64,000 nucleotides of DNA from Bacteroidaceae bacterium (lineage in GTDB: Bacteria; Bacteroidota; Bacteroidia; Bacteroidales; Bacteroidaceae). Shown here one piece after another: positions 61,505-64,000 of this stretch. The position numbers and the translations under genes were made by a program. A model generated the notes under the pieces. It made no database searches, had not been told where the DNA came from, and saw only the letters and a program-made list of their open reading frames with translations. Position 1 is the stretch's first letter, and each line of letters opens with the position of its first letter. Location: positions 1 through 64,000 of the forward strand of contig JAFXTO010000010.1 of assembly GCA_017535725.1 (NCBI GenBank), given 5' to 3'.

Positions 61505-62524
61505 ATGCTCGAAAGAATCCAGCAATTACTCGATGAAGTCAGCAAGCTGACAGCTGCTACTCCTGAAGAGGCAGAAGCGCTGAGAATACGTTATCTCAGC
61601 AAGAAAGGTGAAATCAGCCGACTGATGGAAGACTTCCGTTTGGTGCCTGCAGAGATGAAGAAAGAACTCGGCAGGAGAATCAATGAACTCAAAAGTAGTG
61701 CCACCGAGCGAATCAACGAACTGAAGGCACAAGCCTCGGCTCAGGAGACCCTCTCGGATGACCTCGACCTCACCCGCACCCCGTACCCCATCCCACTGGG
61801 CACTCGCCATCCTCTCACGATTGTGAAGAACGAAATCGTGGATATCTTCTCCCGTCTGGGCTTCACCCTTGCCGAGGGACCGGAAGTCGAGGATGACTGG
61901 CACGTCTATAGTTCCATGAACTTTGCCGATGATCATCCAGCTCGTGATATGCAGGACACCTTCTTTGTTGAGGCACACCCTGATATCATCCTGCGTTCCC
62001 ATACCTCCAGCGTTCAGGCCCGCGTCATGGAGCGTCAGCAGCCGCCCATCCGTGTCATCTGTCCAGGTCGTGTGTACCGCAACGAAGCAGTCAGCGCCCG
62101 TGCCCACTGCTTCTTTCATCAGGTAGAAGGCCTTTATATCGACAAGCACGTTAGCTTCAAGGATTTGAAGCAGGTGCTGCTGCTTTTTGCTCAGGAAATG
62201 TTTGGCCCAGAGACGAAGATTCGCTTGCGCCCCAGCTACTTCCCCTTTACCGAGCCTTCGGCTGAGATGGATGTCAGCTGCACCATCTGTGGCGGCAAGG
62301 GCTGTTCCATGTGTAAGGGTTCTGGCTGGCTTGAAATCCTTGGCTGTGGTATGGTAGATCCCGCTGTCCTTGATGCCAATGGCATCGATAGCACCCAGTA
62401 CACGGGTTATGCTTTCGGAATGGGTATCGAGCGCATCGCCAACCTGAAATATCAGGTGAAGGACTTGCGCTTGTTCTCGGAGAACGATGTGCGTTTCCTC
62501 GAAGAGTTCACCGCTGCCAACTGA
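61505..62524 (+). CDS. pheS: Phenylalanine-tRNA ligase, alpha subunit
   Basis: The 339-residue catalytic subunit has the N-terminal coiled coil (about 1-85), then FSRLGFTLAEGPEVEDDWHV, HPARDMQDTFFVEA, LRSHTSSVQARVM, FFHQVEGLYIDKHVSFKDLK and GMGIERIANLKYQVKDLRLF. A CTICGGKGCSMCKGSGW insert with four Cys (CxxCxxxxCxxC) sits near 260-275, as I recall from other Bacteroidetes PheS. pheT is not next to it. Confidence 0.97.
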   Translation: MLERIQQLLDEVSKLTAATPEEAEALRIRYLSKKGEISRLMEDFRLVPAEMKKELGRRINELKSSATERINELKAQASAQETLSDDLDLTRTPYPIPLGTRHPLTIVKNEIVDIFSRLGFTLAEGPEVEDDWHVYSSMNFADDHPARDMQDTFFVEAHPDIILRSHTSSVQARVMERQQPPIRVICPGRVYRNEAVSARAHCFFHQVEGLYIDKHVSFKDLKQVLLLFAQEMFGPETKIRLRPSYFPFTEPSAEMDVSCTICGGKGCSMCKGSGWLEILGCGMVDPAVLDANGIDSTQYTGYAFGMGIERIANLKYQVKDLRLFSENDVRFLEEFTAAN

Positions 62525-62531
62525 CCTGCTA

Positions 62532-63164
62532 ATGCTTCACCTACGTTCCGCAACCCTCTCCTTTGGAGAACGGACTCTCTTCAGCGACTTCGAACTGCAT
62601 GTGGCTGCAGGGCAGTTCGTAGGACTTTCGGGAGAGAGCGGTTGCGGCAAGACGTCGCTGTTGCGCGCTGTGCTGGGCTTTGTGCCTCTGACGGCGGGCA
62701 GTATTGAAGTGTGTGGCAAGCCACTCGATGTACACCACATCGAGGCTATCCGGCGCGAGACCTCCTACGTGCCTCAGGAACTACAGCCGCCTGCTGCTAC
62801 GGGAGCCGACCTCATACGCCTCACCCATCAGCTGGAGCACAATATACCGCTCCATGGCGAAAGAATGATTGCTTCGATTCAAAAAGCGTTGGGGCTTGAC
62901 CAAAGCCTTGGGGAACTGGATGCGGCTAAACTCTCTGGAGGACAACGCCAGCGAATGCTTATTGCAGCAGCACTCGCCCTGCACAAACCACTGATGCTGC
63001 TTGACGAACCCACCTCGGCACTCGATGAAGAAAGTACCCAGCGAGTGGCGCTGGCATTACTCAGGGCGTGTCATGAGGAGAACCAGGCTGCGCTCGTTGT
63101 CAGCCACGACCCTGTGCTTCTGGCGTTCTGCGACAAAGTAATTGATTTAACTAGGCAATCCTAG
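62532..63164 (+). CDS. ABC transporter ATP-binding protein
   Basis: I start it at MLHLRSATLSFGERTLFSDF (210 residues); the longer frame overlaps pheS. Walker A GESGCGKTSLL, Q-loop YVPQELQPP, signature LSGGQRQRMLIAAAL, Walker B LMLLDEPTSALDEES and H-loop VVSHDP are all present. The short single-domain form resembles FetA/YbbL-type ATPases, but no permease gene follows within the window. Seven bases after pheS. Its last codons are encoded by a 10-bp tandem repeat. Confidence 0.87.
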   Translation: MLHLRSATLSFGERTLFSDFELHVAAGQFVGLSGESGCGKTSLLRAVLGFVPLTAGSIEVCGKPLDVHHIEAIRRETSYVPQELQPPAATGADLIRLTHQLEHNIPLHGERMIASIQKALGLDQSLGELDAAKLSGGQRQRMLIAAALALHKPLMLLDEPTSALDEESTQRVALALLRACHEENQAALVVSHDPVLLAFCDKVIDLTRQS

Positions 63165-63200
63165 GCAGACCTAGGTAGTCCTAGGTAATCCTAAACAACT
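63151..63200 (+). repeat. 10-bp tandem repeat at the end of the ABC ATPase gene
   Basis: Units ctaggcaatc, ctaggcagac, ctaggtagtc, ctaggtaatc and ctaaacaact follow each other exactly every 10 bases. The first unit and part of the next supply the final codons and stop of the ATPase; the remainder fills the gap to the next gene. Confidence 0.85.
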
Positions 63201-63209
63201 TTCAACTCT

Positions 63210-64000
63210 ATGAAACTCGCCCTCATTCAGCAAGTCTGCACGGCTTCCCCCGATGACAACCGTAGCCGTCTCGCCGCTTCTATTGCCGAAGTGGCGGAGC
63301 GCGGCGCACAACTCGTCGTCCTGCAGGAACTGCACAACACGCCTTATTTCTGCCAGACGGAGTCGGTGGATAACTTCGACCTCGCAGAACCTGTTCCCGG
63401 TCCCTCGACCGAGTTCTTCGGTGCGCTGGCCCGTAAGCATGAGCTGGTGCTTGTTACTAGCCTCTTTGAACGTCGTGCTCCGGGACTGTACCACAACACG
63501 GCAGTCGTTTTCGAGCGTGATGGCAGCATCGCAGGCACTTACCGTAAGAACCATATCCCTGACGACCCCGCTTATTATGAGAAGTTCTACTTCACCCCTG
63601 GCGACCTCGGATTCCATCCGATTCAGACTAGTGTGGGACGGTTAGGCGTTCAGGTCTGCTGGGACCAGTGGTACCCCGAGGGTGCCCGCCTCATGGCGTT
63701 AGCCGGTGCTGACCTACTTATCTATCCCACGGCTATCGGTTATGAAAGCAGCGACACCCCAGAGGAACAAGCCCGTCAGCGCCAAGCCTGGCAACTGGTG
63801 CAGCGAGGTCATGCGGTGGCCAATGGACTTCCTGTCGTGGCGGTGAATAGGGTAGGTCATGAATCTGATCCCAGCGGACAGACTCGTGGTATACAGTTCT
63901 GGGGAAGTAGCTTTGTGGCTGGTCCACAGGGCGAACTCCTTGCCGAGGCATCGCCGACCGAACCTGAAAACCTCCTCGTGGATATCGACCTCCAGCGTTC
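63210..64000 (+). CDS. aguB: Carbon-nitrogen hydrolase, probable N-carbamoylputrescine amidase (runs off the window)
   Basis: 263 residues are visible from MKLALIQQVCTASPDDNRSR. The nitrilase-family triad is Glu40 (VVLQELHNTPYFC), Lys113 (GTYRKNHIPDDPAYYEKFYF) and Cys150 (GVQVCWDQWYPEGAR). YYEKFYFTPGD and CWDQWYPEGARLMALAGAD are specific to the AguB type, which converts N-carbamoylputrescine to putrescine. The 3' end is outside; family members are about 290-300 residues. An agmatine deiminase partner would be expected downstream. Confidence 0.92.
   Translation, partial: MKLALIQQVCTASPDDNRSRLAASIAEVAERGAQLVVLQELHNTPYFCQTESVDNFDLAEPVPGPSTEFFGALARKHELVLVTSLFERRAPGLYHNTAVVFERDGSIAGTYRKNHIPDDPAYYEKFYFTPGDLGFHPIQTSVGRLGVQVCWDQWYPEGARLMALAGADLLIYPTAIGYESSDTPEEQARQRQAWQLVQRGHAVANGLPVVAVNRVGHESDPSGQTRGIQFWGSSFVAGPQGELLAEASPTEPENLLVDIDLQR

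Overview
The window looks like chromosome of a Prevotella-like member of the Bacteroidales. Evidence: two SusC/SusD (RagA/RagB) pairs, a Porin_10-type outer-membrane barrel, DUF4468 and DUF4348 proteins, a KDO pathway, Bacteroidales-type KorABCD, and repeated promoters of the Bacteroidetes form TTTG-N20-TAnnTTTG (clearest before pgi, pgk and nth). Codon use is ordinary and no rRNA or tRNA gene was recognised.

Layout. 1-5.8 kb is a decayed, repeat-rich accessory stretch: an ISAon1-type transposase tail, a DnaB-like ATPase lacking its N-terminus, a 2H phosphoesterase, a formylglutamate-amidohydrolase-like fragment, an antitoxin next to a truncated PIN toxin, and a DUF2442 gene between ~250-bp direct repeats. 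It also holds an 800-bp mirror-symmetric element with spaced terminal motifs and an array of six hairpins. 5.9-10.3 kb carries a cytidylyltransferase/GHMP-kinase fusion with GDP-fucose synthase, then pgi and a HAD phosphatase. 10.4-17.5 kb (minus) holds a GH43 arabinanase, a porin behind an octamer minisatellite, and a 2-oxoacid:ferredoxin oxidoreductase operon with a small unannotated membrane protein. 17.7-23.7 kb (minus) holds a DUF4468 protein and a TolC/MacA/MacB efflux operon interrupted by a four-helix-bundle gene.

24.1-42.1 kb is the most striking part: a seven-gene, ~18-kb run of fasciclin lipoprotein, SusC, SusD, two more fasciclin lipoproteins, SusC and SusD. It contains no glycosidase, peptidase or dedicated regulator. 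This suggests a surface uptake or adhesion system that differs from a standard polysaccharide utilisation locus.

42.3-43.6 kb is a GxxExxY gene inside nested perfect inverted repeats, followed by a ten-unit 22-bp array. 44.2-46.2 kb has a PrsW protease, an ECF sigma factor and a one-pass membrane protein, a plausible regulated-proteolysis module. The rest is mostly housekeeping: dapA, a MaoC-fold protein, kdsA-kdsD-phospholipase D, an SBF transporter, a TPR protein with a solute-binding lipoprotein, pgk, nth, an outer-membrane barrel, DUF4348-murB, pheS, an ABC ATPase and the start of an N-carbamoylputrescine amidase.

Intergenic space is unusually rich in short repeats: 8-bp gttgaaa(n) minisatellites, (n)ataacg repeats, three 22-bp-period arrays, and REP-like hairpins. 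Several are shared between distant loci in the window.
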